From Chromatiales bacterium (GTDB lineage Bacteria; Pseudomonadota; Gammaproteobacteria; Steroidobacterales; Woeseiaceae), in assembly GCA_004282875.1 (NCBI GenBank), contig SHLT01000004.1, positions 1-56,475 on the forward strand: a stretch of 56,475 nt of DNA, in the 5' to 3' direction. Every line of letters starts with the position of its first letter. Position 1 is the stretch's first letter. Positions 48,269 through 56,475 of the stretch are shown one piece after another. The position numbers and the translations under genes were made by a program. Under the pieces are notes generated by a model. It searched no databases. It saw only the letters and a program-made list of their open reading frames with translations, and was not told the origin of the DNA.

Positions 48269-49897
48269 CTACGGCCTGGCTGCGTAGGCGGCCAGGGCGC
48301 CGATGCCCAGGAGTACCCAGCCCGCCCAGGGGGCCGGCCCGAGGACCATGAGCAGCGAGCCGGTGACGACGCTCGTCGCCGCGGCCGTCAGCCAGTAACG
48401 CTGGCGGCGCTGCTCCTCGAGCTGCCGGTGAATCTCCTTGAGTTCCGGGGACTGCAGGTTGAATCGAATGCGGCCTTCCGCTACCTGCTCGCCAACATGG
48501 TTGAGTATGGCGGGTAATTCGCGCAGTGCGTCGCGCAGCTGCGGCAGGTTGTCCCGCACATCTTTCAGCATGGCGCGGCCGCCGACCTGCTCATCCATCC
48601 ACCGCCTCAGGACCGGGTGAGCCGTTTTCCACAGATCCAGCTCCGGGTAGAGCATCCGCCCGAGGCCCTCGATATTGAACAGCGTCTTGTGCAGCAGGAT
48701 CATCTGCGGCTGGATCTCGACATCGAAGCGCTGCGCCACGCGGAACAGGCGCATGAGTAATTGCGCAAAGGAAATTTCCGACAGCGGCTTGTTGAAGATC
48801 GGTTCGCAAACCGTGCGGACGGCGGCCTCGAGCTGGTCCACACGGGTCCCGGGCGGGACCCAGCCCGAATCGATGTGCAGCTTGGCGATGCGGTGGTAGT
48901 CGCGGTCGAAGAACGCAAGGAAGTTCTCCGCCAGGTAGCGCTGGTCCTCAGGGCTCAGCGTGCCGACAATGCCAAAATCGACGGCCGCGTACTTCGGCTT
49001 GGCCGGGTCGTTGTGCAGGACGAAAATATTGCCCGGGTGCATGTCCGCGTGGAAGAAGTTGTGCCGGAACACCTGGGTGAAGAACAGCTCCACACCGTTC
49101 TCGGCCAGCAGCTGGATGTTGGTTCCGGCTTCGCGCAACGTCTCCATGTCACTGATCTGCGTACCGAAGATACGCTCCTGAACCATGACTTCGGGGCGGC
49201 AGTAGTCCCAGTAGATATCGGGCACGTAGAGCATGTCCGAGCCCTGGAAGTTGCGCTTGAGCTGTGCGGTATTGGCGGCTTCGCGCATGAGATCCAGTTC
49301 GTCGAGAATCGTGTGTTCGTACTCGTCGACAACTTCGAGCGGCCGCAAACGTTTGCCGTGTTCCCAGTAGCGGTCGGCAAGTCCCGCGATCATTCGCAGC
49401 ACGGCGAGGTCCCGCTCGATCTGTTCCAGTACGCCCGGGCGCAGGACTTTGACGATTACCTCGGTCCCGGCTTTTAGCTGCGCCGTATGTACCTGCGCGA
49501 TCGACGCGGCCGCCAGCGGCTCGGTGTCGAAGCGGGCAAAGACGGTGTCCACGGACTCGCCGTAGGCGTTGTTGATGATCTCGATCGCCTGTTCGGCCGG
49601 AAACGGCGGTACCGCATCCTGGAGCTTCGCCAGTTCGTCGGCGATATCGGGTGGCAGCAGATCGCGGCGGGTCGAGATGGCCTGGCCGAACTTGACGAAG
49701 ATCGGGCCGAGTTCCTCGAGCGCCAGGCGAATACGCTCGCCGATAGGCGCGGACTTGTCGCGGCGTCGCGGCGCGAGGTAGAACAGGAAGCGCAGCGGCC
49801 TCAGCAGGTGCGTTTCCTTGATAATGTCGTCGAGCCCGTACTTAACCAGTACGCGCTGGATGGCCAGCATGCGGAAGAGGGTGCGCCGGCGAGCCAT
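48269..49897 (-). CDS. ubiB: Ubiquinone biosynthesis atypical kinase UbiB
   Basis: A 542-residue product from the ATG one base after the ubiJ stop; a longer frame exists but overlaps ubiJ. The KxGQ motif is in FVKFGQAISTRRDLLP (about 60-75), followed by the ADCK/ABC1 kinase core (DTEPLAAASIAQVH, EVIVKVLRPGV, NFFHADMHPGNIFV, VDFGIVG). Two C-terminal membrane helices lie at about 490-540. It assists coenzyme Q assembly at the inner membrane. Confidence 0.96.
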   Translation of the reverse strand: MARRRTLFRMLAIQRVLVKYGLDDIIKETHLLRPLRFLFYLAPRRRDKSAPIGERIRLALEELGPIFVKFGQAISTRRDLLPPDIADELAKLQDAVPPFPAEQAIEIINNAYGESVDTVFARFDTEPLAAASIAQVHTAQLKAGTEVIVKVLRPGVLEQIERDLAVLRMIAGLADRYWEHGKRLRPLEVVDEYEHTILDELDLMREAANTAQLKRNFQGSDMLYVPDIYWDYCRPEVMVQERIFGTQISDMETLREAGTNIQLLAENGVELFFTQVFRHNFFHADMHPGNIFVLHNDPAKPKYAAVDFGIVGTLSPEDQRYLAENFLAFFDRDYHRIAKLHIDSGWVPPGTRVDQLEAAVRTVCEPIFNKPLSEISFAQLLMRLFRVAQRFDVEIQPQMILLHKTLFNIEGLGRMLYPELDLWKTAHPVLRRWMDEQVGGRAMLKDVRDNLPQLRDALRELPAILNHVGEQVAEGRIRFNLQSPELKEIHRQLEEQRRQRYWLTAAATSVVTGSLLMVLGPAPWAGWVLLGIGALAAYAARP

Positions 49898-49898
49898 G

Positions 49899-50504
49899 TC
49901 AGCCGTTGTCCCGCAGTCGGTCGATGCGTGCCTCGATCCGGTCGACGTCGTCACGGAGCGTGTTCACGCTGTCGCCGAAGCGTTCAACCTCGTAACGGCT
50001 GGGCGCGTCCCGGCTCTCTTCCTGCAGGTATTCGCGAATATTCGCGCCCATCGTCGCGCGCGCATCGCGGGTCCAGTTTGAGACGCCGCGCGCAATTTCA
50101 CCAAGTCGATGCGCCGCGACATCGCCGACGACGCCGGACAATTCTTCTTCGATATCCGGCCTGGCATAGGCGAGCAGCTGCTGGAAGTCGTCGGCCAGAT
50201 GCGCATCGCCCGTCAACTCCAGGGAGCCGTCGCGCAAGGCGCCGACGCCGGGTTCTCCGGCCATACGTGCCAGCGTGAAGAGCGACCCCGAGATCACGAC
50301 ATCGGGCTCGCCGTCATGGTCGGTCTTCAGCTCGAGGCAATCGTCGTGAACGATGAACCAGGTGGCCAGCGACGTGTTGCGAACGCGCACCGCCACTACG
50401 GTGCCGTCGAGCTTCGCACAAAGCTCGTGCGCCGGGGTCGTCGCGCGGATGTTCTTGTTCAGCACGTTGGCGACGGGACGCAAAGCGACTTCCAGGGGGT
50501 TCAC
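49899..50504 (-). CDS. ubiJ: Ubiquinone biosynthesis accessory factor UbiJ (SCP2 domain)
   Basis: A 201-residue product with GTG start. An SCP2-like lipid-binding domain (about 25-120; IVHDDCLELKTDHDGEPDVV, LELTGDAHLADDFQQLLA) and a C-terminal coiled coil (DSVNTLRDDVDRIEARIDRL). It organises Ubi proteins around the lipid intermediate. The order ubiE-ubiJ-ubiB, with six and one base between genes, supports the assignment. Confidence 0.92.
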   Translation of the reverse strand: MNPLEVALRPVANVLNKNIRATTPAHELCAKLDGTVVAVRVRNTSLATWFIVHDDCLELKTDHDGEPDVVISGSLFTLARMAGEPGVGALRDGSLELTGDAHLADDFQQLLAYARPDIEEELSGVVGDVAAHRLGEIARGVSNWTRDARATMGANIREYLQEESRDAPSRYEVERFGDSVNTLRDDVDRIEARIDRLRDNG

Positions 50505-50509
50505 GGTCC

Positions 50510-51265
50510 CTAGATCCGGTAGCCGATGTGCAGGGCAACGATGCCAGCGGCCAGGTTATGGTAGCGACAGCGTTCGAAGCCGGCCTCTTCCATCATTGAC
50601 TTCAGCGTCTCCTGGTCCGGGTGCATGCGGATAGATTCCGCAAGATACTGATAGCTGTCGGCGTCGCCTGCCACGAGCTTGCCGAGCGTGGGCAGCACCT
50701 TGAACGAATACAGGTCGTAGGCAGGTTTGATTGCTCTTGCGGGTTCCGAGAACTCGAGAATCATCGCCTTGCCGCCGGTCTTGAGAGTCTTGAGCATCGA
50801 GCGCAATGCTGCGTTCTTGTCGGTGACGTTTCTTAGCCCAAAGGCGATCGTGATGCAGTCAAAGCTGCCGTCATCGAAAGGCAAACTCTGTGCATCAACC
50901 TGGGCAATAGAAAGATTCCCGGCCACGCCGGCGTCGACCAGTCGCTTGCGGCCCTGCTTGAGCATGGCGGCATTGATGTCGGCCAGGACCACGTGACCGT
51001 CCGCGCCGACTTTCTTCGAAAATACGCGTGCGAGGTCGCCGGTGCCGCCTGCCAGGTCGAGTACGGCATCGCCGGGTCGGACGGCGGCCTGGTCGATGGT
51101 GTAGCGTTTCCAGAGCCGGTGCAGCCCCGCCGACATCAGGTCGTTCATGATGTCGTAGCGGCTGGCCACGGAGTCGAACACCCCGCGGACCAGGTCCGCC
51201 TTGTCATCGGCGGCGACGTCCTGGTAGCCGAAATGCGTCGTGTTGTCGGAGTCCTGCTTGGTCAT
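50510..51265 (-). CDS. ubiE: Ubiquinone/menaquinone C-methyltransferase UbiE
   Basis: A 251-residue SAM methyltransferase. [20 protein letters not shown] at about 29-48, [17 protein letters not shown] (SAM loop), [17 protein letters not shown], and [19 protein letters not shown] are specific for UbiE. It methylates the quinone ring. It heads the ubi operon. Confidence 0.97.
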   Translation of the reverse strand: MTKQDSDNTTHFGYQDVAADDKADLVRGVFDSVASRYDIMNDLMSAGLHRLWKRYTIDQAAVRPGDAVLDLAGGTGDLARVFSKKVGADGHVVLADINAAMLKQGRKRLVDAGVAGNLSIAQVDAQSLPFDDGSFDCITIAFGLRNVTDKNAALRSMLKTLKTGGKAMILEFSEPARAIKPAYDLYSFKVLPTLGKLVAGDADSYQYLAESIRMHPDQETLKSMMEEAGFERCRYHNLAAGIVALHIGYRI

Positions 51266-51319
51266 GATTCTTGTTCTCGTCCGGCAAGCGAGGATACCGG
51301 AAAAAGCAGGGTGCTGCTC

Positions 51320-52660
51320 CTACAGGATGTACCTACTCAGGTCCTCGTCCTGCGACAGCTCGGCCAGGTGATCGTCGACGTAGCCCGCGTCGATCGTGAG
51401 TTTCAGGCCGCTCTTGTCCGAGGCTTCGAAGGAGACCGTCTCGAGCAGGCGTTCCATGACCGTGTGCAGCCGGCGCGCACCGATATTCTCGGTATTCTCG
51501 TTCACGTGGAAGGCAATTTCGGCGATGCGGCGCACGCCGCTTTCGGCGAATTCGAGTTCGACTTCCTCGGTATCGAGCAGCGCGCCGTACTGGGAGGTCA
51601 GTGACGCGTCGGGTTCGGTCAGGATGCGAACGAAATCCTCGGTCGTCAGCGACTTCAGCTCCACGCGAATAGGCAGCCGGCCCTGCATCTCGGGAATCAG
51701 GTCCGATGGTTTGGACACATGAAATGCCCCGGATGCAATAAACAGAATGTGGTCGGTCTTGACCATCCCGTACTTGGTGTTGACGGTTGAGCCTTCTACC
51801 AGCGGCAGCAGATCGCGCTGCACGCCCTCACGAGACACGTCGGCGCCCTGCGTACCGGAGCTCCGCGCTACCTTGTCGATCTCGTCGAGGAACACGATGC
51901 CATGTTGTTCGACGGCCTCGAGCGCCTTGCCCTTGAGCTCATCTTCGTCGACGAGCTTCGCGGCTTCCTCGTCGGTCAGCAGGCGAACCGCATCCTTGAC
52001 CTTGATCTTGCGCGTCTGCGATCGATTGCCACCCAGGTTCTGGAACATGCCCTGCAGCTGGCTGGTCATTTCCTCCATCCCGGGCGGCGCCATGATCTCG
52101 ACGCCGACGGGCATCGCCTGAACCTCGATTTCGATTTCCTTGTCGTCGAGCTTGCCCTCGCGCAGCATCTTGCGAAATTTCTGGCGCGTGTCCGAGTCGG
52201 CGGGTGCGGCGTCGGGCTCGGTCGTGAAGCCGACACTGCGTGACGCGGGCGGCAGCAGGGCATCGAGCACGCGCTCTTCGGCGGCGTCCTCGGCGCGGAA
52301 ACGCACTTTCGACATCTCGTCTTCGCGGATCATCTTGATCGACACGTCCATGAGGTCGCGAATGATGCTGTCGACTTCGCGGCCGACGTAGCCGACCTCG
52401 GTGAACTTGGTGGCCTCTACCTTGATGAACGGTGCTTTCGCGAGCCGCGCCAGGCGTCGAGAGATCTCGGTCTTGCCAACGCCGGTCGGCCCGATCATCA
52501 GGATGTTCTTTGGCGTGATTTCACTGCGTAACGGCTCGTCGACCTGGACACGGCGCCAGCGATTTCGCAGCGCGATCGCCACGGCGCGTTTGGCCTCGTC
52601 CTGGCCTACGATGTGCTTGTCCAGCTCCTGGACGATTTCACGGGGGGTCATTTGGGACAT
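51320..52660 (-). CDS. hslU: ATP-dependent protease ATPase subunit HslU
   Basis: A 446-residue AAA+ protein. Walker A is [15 protein letters not shown] (about 53-67), Walker B is [12 protein letters not shown], and [20 protein letters not shown] opens the protein. The C-terminal EDLSRYIL docks into HslV. It unfolds substrates for HslV. It starts three bases after hslV. Confidence 0.98.
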   Translation of the reverse strand: MSQMTPREIVQELDKHIVGQDEAKRAVAIALRNRWRRVQVDEPLRSEITPKNILMIGPTGVGKTEISRRLARLAKAPFIKVEATKFTEVGYVGREVDSIIRDLMDVSIKMIREDEMSKVRFRAEDAAEERVLDALLPPASRSVGFTTEPDAAPADSDTRQKFRKMLREGKLDDKEIEIEVQAMPVGVEIMAPPGMEEMTSQLQGMFQNLGGNRSQTRKIKVKDAVRLLTDEEAAKLVDEDELKGKALEAVEQHGIVFLDEIDKVARSSGTQGADVSREGVQRDLLPLVEGSTVNTKYGMVKTDHILFIASGAFHVSKPSDLIPEMQGRLPIRVELKSLTTEDFVRILTEPDASLTSQYGALLDTEEVELEFAESGVRRIAEIAFHVNENTENIGARRLHTVMERLLETVSFEASDKSGLKLTIDAGYVDDHLAELSQDEDLSRYIL

Positions 52661-52663
52661 TGC

Positions 52664-53194
52664 TTAGAGTTCTTCGATGATGATGTTCTGGTTGGTGTAG
52701 ACGCAGATGTCGCCGGCGATCAGCAGCGCCTTTTCCACGACCTCGCGAGCGTCGAGGTCCGTGTTGTTCAGCAGCGCCATAGCCGCGGCCTGTGCAAACG
52801 GACCGCCGGAACCGATGGCCATGAGGTCATTCTCGGGCTCGATGACGTCGCCGTTACCGGTCACGATGAACGACTTCTCGTTGTCGGCCACGCACAGGAG
52901 CGCCTCGAGGCGGCGCAGGCGCCGGTCCGTGCGCCAGTCCTTGGCGAGTTCGATGGCGGCGCGGGTCAGGTTGCCGTACTGCTCAAGCTTCGCCTCGAAG
53001 AGTTCGAACAGGGTGAAAGCGTCGGCCGTGCCGCCCGCAAAACCCGCGATGACGCGGCCGCCGGCCAGCGGCCGGACCTTGCGGGCATTGCCCTTCATCA
53101 CGGTATTGCCCATGCTCACCTGGCCATCGCCCGCGATCGCGACCTTGCCGTTGCGTCGGACCGACACGATGGTCGTTCCTCGATACTGTTCCAT
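52664..53194 (-). CDS. hslV: ATP-dependent protease peptidase subunit HslV
   Basis: A 176-residue threonine protease. The active Thr follows a six-residue propeptide: MEQYRG, then [52 protein letters not shown] and [13 protein letters not shown] are conserved. Twelve copies form the proteolytic chamber capped by HslU. Control by sigma-32 would be expected by analogy with E. coli; I see no certain promoter. Confidence 0.98.
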   Translation of the reverse strand: MEQYRGTTIVSVRRNGKVAIAGDGQVSMGNTVMKGNARKVRPLAGGRVIAGFAGGTADAFTLFELFEAKLEQYGNLTRAAIELAKDWRTDRRLRRLEALLCVADNEKSFIVTGNGDVIEPENDLMAIGSGGPFAQAAAMALLNNTDLDAREVVEKALLIAGDICVYTNQNIIIEEL

Positions 53195-53225
53195 CTGAGA
53201 TTCCTGCTGCTAAGCGGCCCGCTAC

Positions 53226-54122
53226 CTAGTCTTTTTTGCGAGCGCGTGGATGTGTCTGGTCGTAAATCTGGGCGAGATGCTGAAAATCAAGGTGTGTATA
53301 CACCTGGGTTGTCGAGATATTGGCGTGTCCCAGAAGCTCCTGCACGCCCCGGAGGTCGTGGCTGGACTCGAGCACGTGCGTCGCGAACGAATGCCGGAAC
53401 AGGTGCGGGTAGACGTTGGTATCGAGGCCCTGGTGTTTTGCCCAGTGCTTGACTCGCGCCTGCACGGAACGATGACTGATGCGGGTGCCGCGATTGCTGA
53501 CGAACAGGGCCTTTTCGTCCGCGTTTGCGAGATCGCCACGCGTGCTGCCCCACTGGCGCAAAGCCTTTAGTGCATGCCGCCCGACCGGCACGATGCGGTC
53601 CTTGTTGCCCTTGCCGGTCACGCGAACCGTCGCGTCGTGCATGTCCACGTCACCCAGGTTCAGGTCGATGAGCTCGGCGAGGCGCAGACCCGACGAGTAC
53701 AGCAACTCGAGCATGGCCCGATCGCGATCGACGATGGCGCCGTCGCCGGGAATGGCCAGCAGGCGAGCCATGCGGTCGGCATCGAGATTCCCGGGTAGCC
53801 GTTTCTTGGCTTTCGGGGCCGACACGGACGAAACTGGGTTTTTGTCGACTTCTTTTTCCCGGATCAGGTAGCGAAAAAACGTGCGGGCAGCAGACAGGCG
53901 CCGCTGAATGCTGCGGGCGCTCAAACCTTTGCGGTAACAGGCGGCGGAGAAGGCACGCACGTGCTCACTGTCGAGTTCACCCCAGCTGCCGACTCCTGAA
54001 CGCTCGCAATAGTCCACCAGCCTCTCGAGGTCCCGGCGGTAGTTTTTGCAGGTGAGAGGCGACAAGCGGCGCTCATACTCGAGATGCCGGATGAACCGAT
54101 CAATCCAGCCGGCGTCATTCAT
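53226..54122 (-). CDS. xerC: Tyrosine recombinase XerC
   Basis: A 298-residue site-specific recombinase. The N-terminal SAM-like domain (1-90) is followed by the catalytic residues: R in YSSGLRLAEL, K in VTGKGNKDR, H-x-x-R in YPHLFRHSFATH, H in LLGHANIST and Y in TQVYTHLDF. It resolves chromosome dimers at dif with XerD. It is not an integron integrase: the extra helix between the second and third motifs is missing. It lies 11 bp after DUF484, in the usual dapF-DUF484-xerC order. Confidence 0.96.
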   Translation of the reverse strand: MNDAGWIDRFIRHLEYERRLSPLTCKNYRRDLERLVDYCERSGVGSWGELDSEHVRAFSAACYRKGLSARSIQRRLSAARTFFRYLIREKEVDKNPVSSVSAPKAKKRLPGNLDADRMARLLAIPGDGAIVDRDRAMLELLYSSGLRLAELIDLNLGDVDMHDATVRVTGKGNKDRIVPVGRHALKALRQWGSTRGDLANADEKALFVSNRGTRISHRSVQARVKHWAKHQGLDTNVYPHLFRHSFATHVLESSHDLRGVQELLGHANISTTQVYTHLDFQHLAQIYDQTHPRARKKD

Positions 54123-54133
54123 GGGAGGCGCGC

Positions 54134-54838
54134 CTAGAAGCGCTTTAGCGACCCTGTCACGAGACCACCGAGCCGCGTCAGGAAGTCGATGCTCATACCC
54201 GGGTGGAAACGGTCGCTGTCGATGCTGCCGACGGCTAAAAAGCCCATTTCGGCGCCGTCACCGAGCGGCACCAGTGCGGCCGAGCCGATGTCGTCGGCGT
54301 CGTTTCGGAACAGGAATTCGCGCTGCGAATCGCGGATCTTGCCGCAGCGCGCGCTGTTCCCATTAAGGAACGTGCCAAACGGCTTGAGCGATACGTCGTC
54401 TTTCTTCACGACACGGAAAAAACGACCGACATCGATATCGTCGAACGCCTCCGGATCGCGGAACAGCACCAGCACAGCCTGGTCTGCACCGAAACCCGAG
54501 CGCAGCGCCTCTTCGACGGCAACGATGGTCTGGTGCAGGTCCTTTGTTGCGAGCAGCTGCAGCGCGAGTTCATGAATCTTTGCGGCGAGCACATCGTTCT
54601 CGCGTGCGACCTGGATGAGCTCCTTGAGCTTGCGTTCGAGCTTCAGCTCCTTTTGCCGCAGGACCGATACCTGTCGCTCCACGAGCGATACGGCGCCGCC
54701 GCTGGCATGGGGCAGATGCAGTGAGCTGAGCAGCGTCGAGTGACGCTCGAAAAAGTCGGGATGGGCGGCCAGGAAATCATGGATCGCCTGTTCTGACAGT
54801 TCTTCCTCGACGAATTCGGCTTTGCGTTGGGTGCTCAT
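54134..54838 (-). CDS. DUF484 family protein
   Basis: A 234-residue product. AIHDFLAAHPDFFERHSTLL and LHLPHASGGAVSLVERQVSVLR at the N terminus, a coiled coil (about 58-95), and a GAF-like C-terminal domain (about 100-230; ALVPLGDGAEMGFLAVGS) are the DUF484 plan. Function unknown, but it is constantly found with dapF and xerC. The start overlaps the dapF stop by four bases. Confidence 0.93.
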   Translation of the reverse strand: MSTQRKAEFVEEELSEQAIHDFLAAHPDFFERHSTLLSSLHLPHASGGAVSLVERQVSVLRQKELKLERKLKELIQVARENDVLAAKIHELALQLLATKDLHQTIVAVEEALRSGFGADQAVLVLFRDPEAFDDIDVGRFFRVVKKDDVSLKPFGTFLNGNSARCGKIRDSQREFLFRNDADDIGSAALVPLGDGAEMGFLAVGSIDSDRFHPGMSIDFLTRLGGLVTGSLKRF

Positions 54839-55665
54839 AAGTCCATGATACCTTCAGAAATATACTCTGCATTTCCCGTGAGCCAGACCGGCTCCGAGCC
54901 ACCGCGCCAGCTTACCACGACTTGGCCACCGGGCAGCCGTACATCGACAGCCTCGTCGAGCAGGCCGAGGTTCTGGCCTGTCACCACGGCGGCACAGGCT
55001 CCAGTGCCGCACGCGGCCGTCTCGCCGACGCCGCGCTCGAAAACGCGCAGGTCCATGCGGCGCCGGTCATGAATATGGGCAAATCCGACGTTGGTGCGCT
55101 CGGGAAATCGTTCGTGGCGCTCGAGCAGTGCCCCCAGTTCGTCTACAGGTGCGGCGTCGACATCGTCCACGTGCAGAACGCAGTGTGGATTGCCCATCGA
55201 CACGACGCAGGCATCGACTTCGGCGTCGCCCGCGGTAATCGTGTAGCGAGATGCGCGCCGCTCCGCGACAAAGGGTATCCGCCCGGGCTCGAACTCTGGC
55301 GTTCCCATACTGACGGCGACGAGGCCGTCATCGTCCACGCGGGCATCAACCGGGCCGGCCGGGCTGAGCAGGGTGAACGCCTGGGCATGTCCGTTTTCAT
55401 TGGCGAGATGGCTCGCGACACAGCGCACGCCGTTGCCGCATTGCTGAACCTCGGAGCCGTCGCGGTTGAAAATGCGATAGCGAGCGGCGATCGCCGGGTC
55501 ATCACACGCTTCGATCCACATGAGTTGGTCGAACCCCGGTCCGGTTGCCGCATCGCCAAGTTCGCGCAGCTGCTCTGGTGATGGTGGCGAGCCGCCACCA
55601 TGGCGTCGATCGACCACCAGGATCAGGTTTCCTGTGCCATGCATTTTCGTGTAATTAACGTTCAT
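54835..55665 (-). CDS. dapF: Diaminopimelate epimerase
   Basis: A 276-residue product from the ATG giving MNVNYTKMHGTGN; nine extra codons are open upstream. The catalytic cysteines are in VQQCGNGVRC (about 77) and AACGTGACA (about 217). GFDQLMWIE, MGNPHCVLHVDDVD and PERTNVGFA are conserved. It converts LL- to meso-diaminopimelate for peptidoglycan and lysine. The usual GLGNDF near the N terminus reads GTGNLI here. Confidence 0.95.
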   Translation of the reverse strand: MNVNYTKMHGTGNLILVVDRRHGGGSPPSPEQLRELGDAATGPGFDQLMWIEACDDPAIAARYRIFNRDGSEVQQCGNGVRCVASHLANENGHAQAFTLLSPAGPVDARVDDDGLVAVSMGTPEFEPGRIPFVAERRASRYTITAGDAEVDACVVSMGNPHCVLHVDDVDAAPVDELGALLERHERFPERTNVGFAHIHDRRRMDLRVFERGVGETAACGTGACAAVVTGQNLGLLDEAVDVRLPGGQVVVSWRGGSEPVWLTGNAEYISEGIMDL

Positions 55666-55790
55666 AAATTTTGTCGCGCGTGGCGTTTTCATACCGAATG
55701 GACTTTTGTAGTCGGCGTCTGTAGTTTACATAAACCGGTAACTAATCGACCGATAACCAACTTAACAACACTGCCCTTGGAGAGAGCGTC

Positions 55791-56429
55791 ATGCGGCACA
55801 TAATGGTTATGAATGCGAAGGGTGGTTGCGGGAAAAGCACCCTCGCAACCAACATAGCATCCTACTTTGCAAACGAAGGCGCCACCGTCGCCTTAGCCGA
55901 CTACGACCCGCAACGGTCGAGCCTTGACTGGCTCGAACGGCGCCCGGAAAACCGGCCGGCGATTGCCGCCGTCGCCGGGTTCGAAGACGGGTTGCGCCAT
56001 GCGCCGCGCAATGCCGACATCCTGGTGATCGACGCCCCGGCGCGTTCGCATGGCAAAGAGCTGATAAATCTCGTAGCGCACGCTGAGACGATCGTCGTCC
56101 CGGTACTGCCGTCGACGATCGACATGCAGGCCACGACTACGTTCCTCGAGGAACTCAGGAATGTCGGCAAAATCGAGCGCAAGCAGGCAAAGCTGGGCCT
56201 GGTTGCCAATCGCGTGCGCGACAACACGCTGATCTTCGATGACCTCGACGAGTACCTGACCAAGGCAAGAACGCCCTACGTCGCCGCGCTGCGCGAGGCA
56301 CAGAATTACGTGCGCGCCTATACGCGTGGCCTGGGTATCTTCGAGTTGCCGGAATACCTCGCCTGGCCCGACTGGGATGAGTGGGAACCGGTGACGGCCT
56401 GGCTCAGGAGCAAACGCTCGCAGCCTTAG
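55791..56429 (+). CDS. Orphan ParA-family ATPase
   Basis: A 212-residue ParA/MinD-type protein. The deviant Walker A is KGGCGKST (residues 10-17), with ALADYDPQRSSLDWL (A' region) and ILVIDAPARSHG as Walker B. No ParB gene is beside it, and it lacks the N-terminal helix-turn-helix of plasmid ParA. Such orphans position protein assemblies or chemoreceptors on the nucleoid. GGAGAGAG lies nine bases before the ATG. It is divergent from dapF. Confidence 0.9.
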   Translation: MRHIMVMNAKGGCGKSTLATNIASYFANEGATVALADYDPQRSSLDWLERRPENRPAIAAVAGFEDGLRHAPRNADILVIDAPARSHGKELINLVAHAETIVVPVLPSTIDMQATTTFLEELRNVGKIERKQAKLGLVANRVRDNTLIFDDLDEYLTKARTPYVAALREAQNYVRAYTRGLGIFELPEYLAWPDWDEWEPVTAWLRSKRSQP

Positions 56430-56475
56430 TGTCCTGTTTGCGTAGTTCGCATACTCTCAGAAACCCTGCCAAGCG

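Noticed and set aside
53226..54122. XerC considered as the missing integron integrase
   Set aside because: It has the XerC neighbourhood (dapF, DUF484) and lacks the extra helix that marks IntI.

Overview
The window is a bacterial chromosome segment, most likely from a free-living, probably marine gammaproteobacterium. The order rpoH / ftsX-ftsE-ftsY / rsmD / coaD / mutM / rpmG-rpmB / radC / coaBC / dut / pyrE and the blocks ubiE-ubiJ-ubiB, hslV-hslU and xerC-DUF484-dapF are gammaproteobacterial housekeeping neighbourhoods. A dedicated sortase system and a large TonB-dependent receptor fit a marine lineage. I cannot name a genus from the sequence alone.

Bases 1-8306 are the distal part of a chromosomal integron cassette array. 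At least fifteen short genes, all on the + strand, are separated by about 100-bp attC sites running from a CCTAAC-type box to a GTTAGGC-type box. No integrase is in the window; it would lie to the left or be absent. Cassette products include a GNAT acetyltransferase, a DUF2007 protein, a Tat-exported PGRP-type amidase, a GFA/CENP-V zinc protein, a nucleotidyltransferase, a 2OG-Fe(II) oxygenase-like protein, an NTF2-like protein, a MepA-like murein endopeptidase, an NfeD-like protein and several unknown exported or membrane proteins. The attC sites are nearly identical on the left and decay to the right. The rightmost ones have lost the GTT crossover triplet, and three sites are only fragments.

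Bases 8.3-11.2 kb hold small membrane, cupin, DoxX-like and lipoprotein genes. Bases 11.1-16.6 kb hold a complete proteobacterial dedicated sortase system: a histidine kinase and response regulator on the - strand, divergent from a VIT/VWA target protein and a class GN sortase. Bases 16.6-22.8 kb hold a Nudix hydrolase, two MATE exporters converging tail to tail, glutaryl-CoA dehydrogenase, a membrane protein, an OmpA lipoprotein and a DUF3465 protein.

Bases 22.9-33.5 kb are the rpoH-fts-coaD-rpm-radC-coaBC-dut core. A perfect CIRCE operator sits just upstream of rpoH. A TetR regulator and a divergent AhpD-like gene share two copies of a 16-bp palindrome. An unrecognised secreted-protein gene interrupts the radC/coaBC divergent promoter region and is flanked by imperfect direct repeats.

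Bases 33.5-38.9 kb are an accessory block (metY, a glycosidase-like lipoprotein, an aldo/keto reductase, an SDR with a signal peptide, a DUF4124 protein) between dut and pyrE. Bases 39-48.3 kb carry pyrE, exonuclease III, an AmpG-like permease, a Rieske protein, trmB, a TonB receptor, two phospholipid-type enzymes and envelope proteins. Bases 48.3-56.4 kb are core again: ubiB-ubiJ-ubiE, hslU-hslV, xerC, DUF484, dapF, then an orphan ParA. No tRNA, rRNA, CRISPR or transposase gene was seen, and no gene-free stretch exceeds 300 bp.
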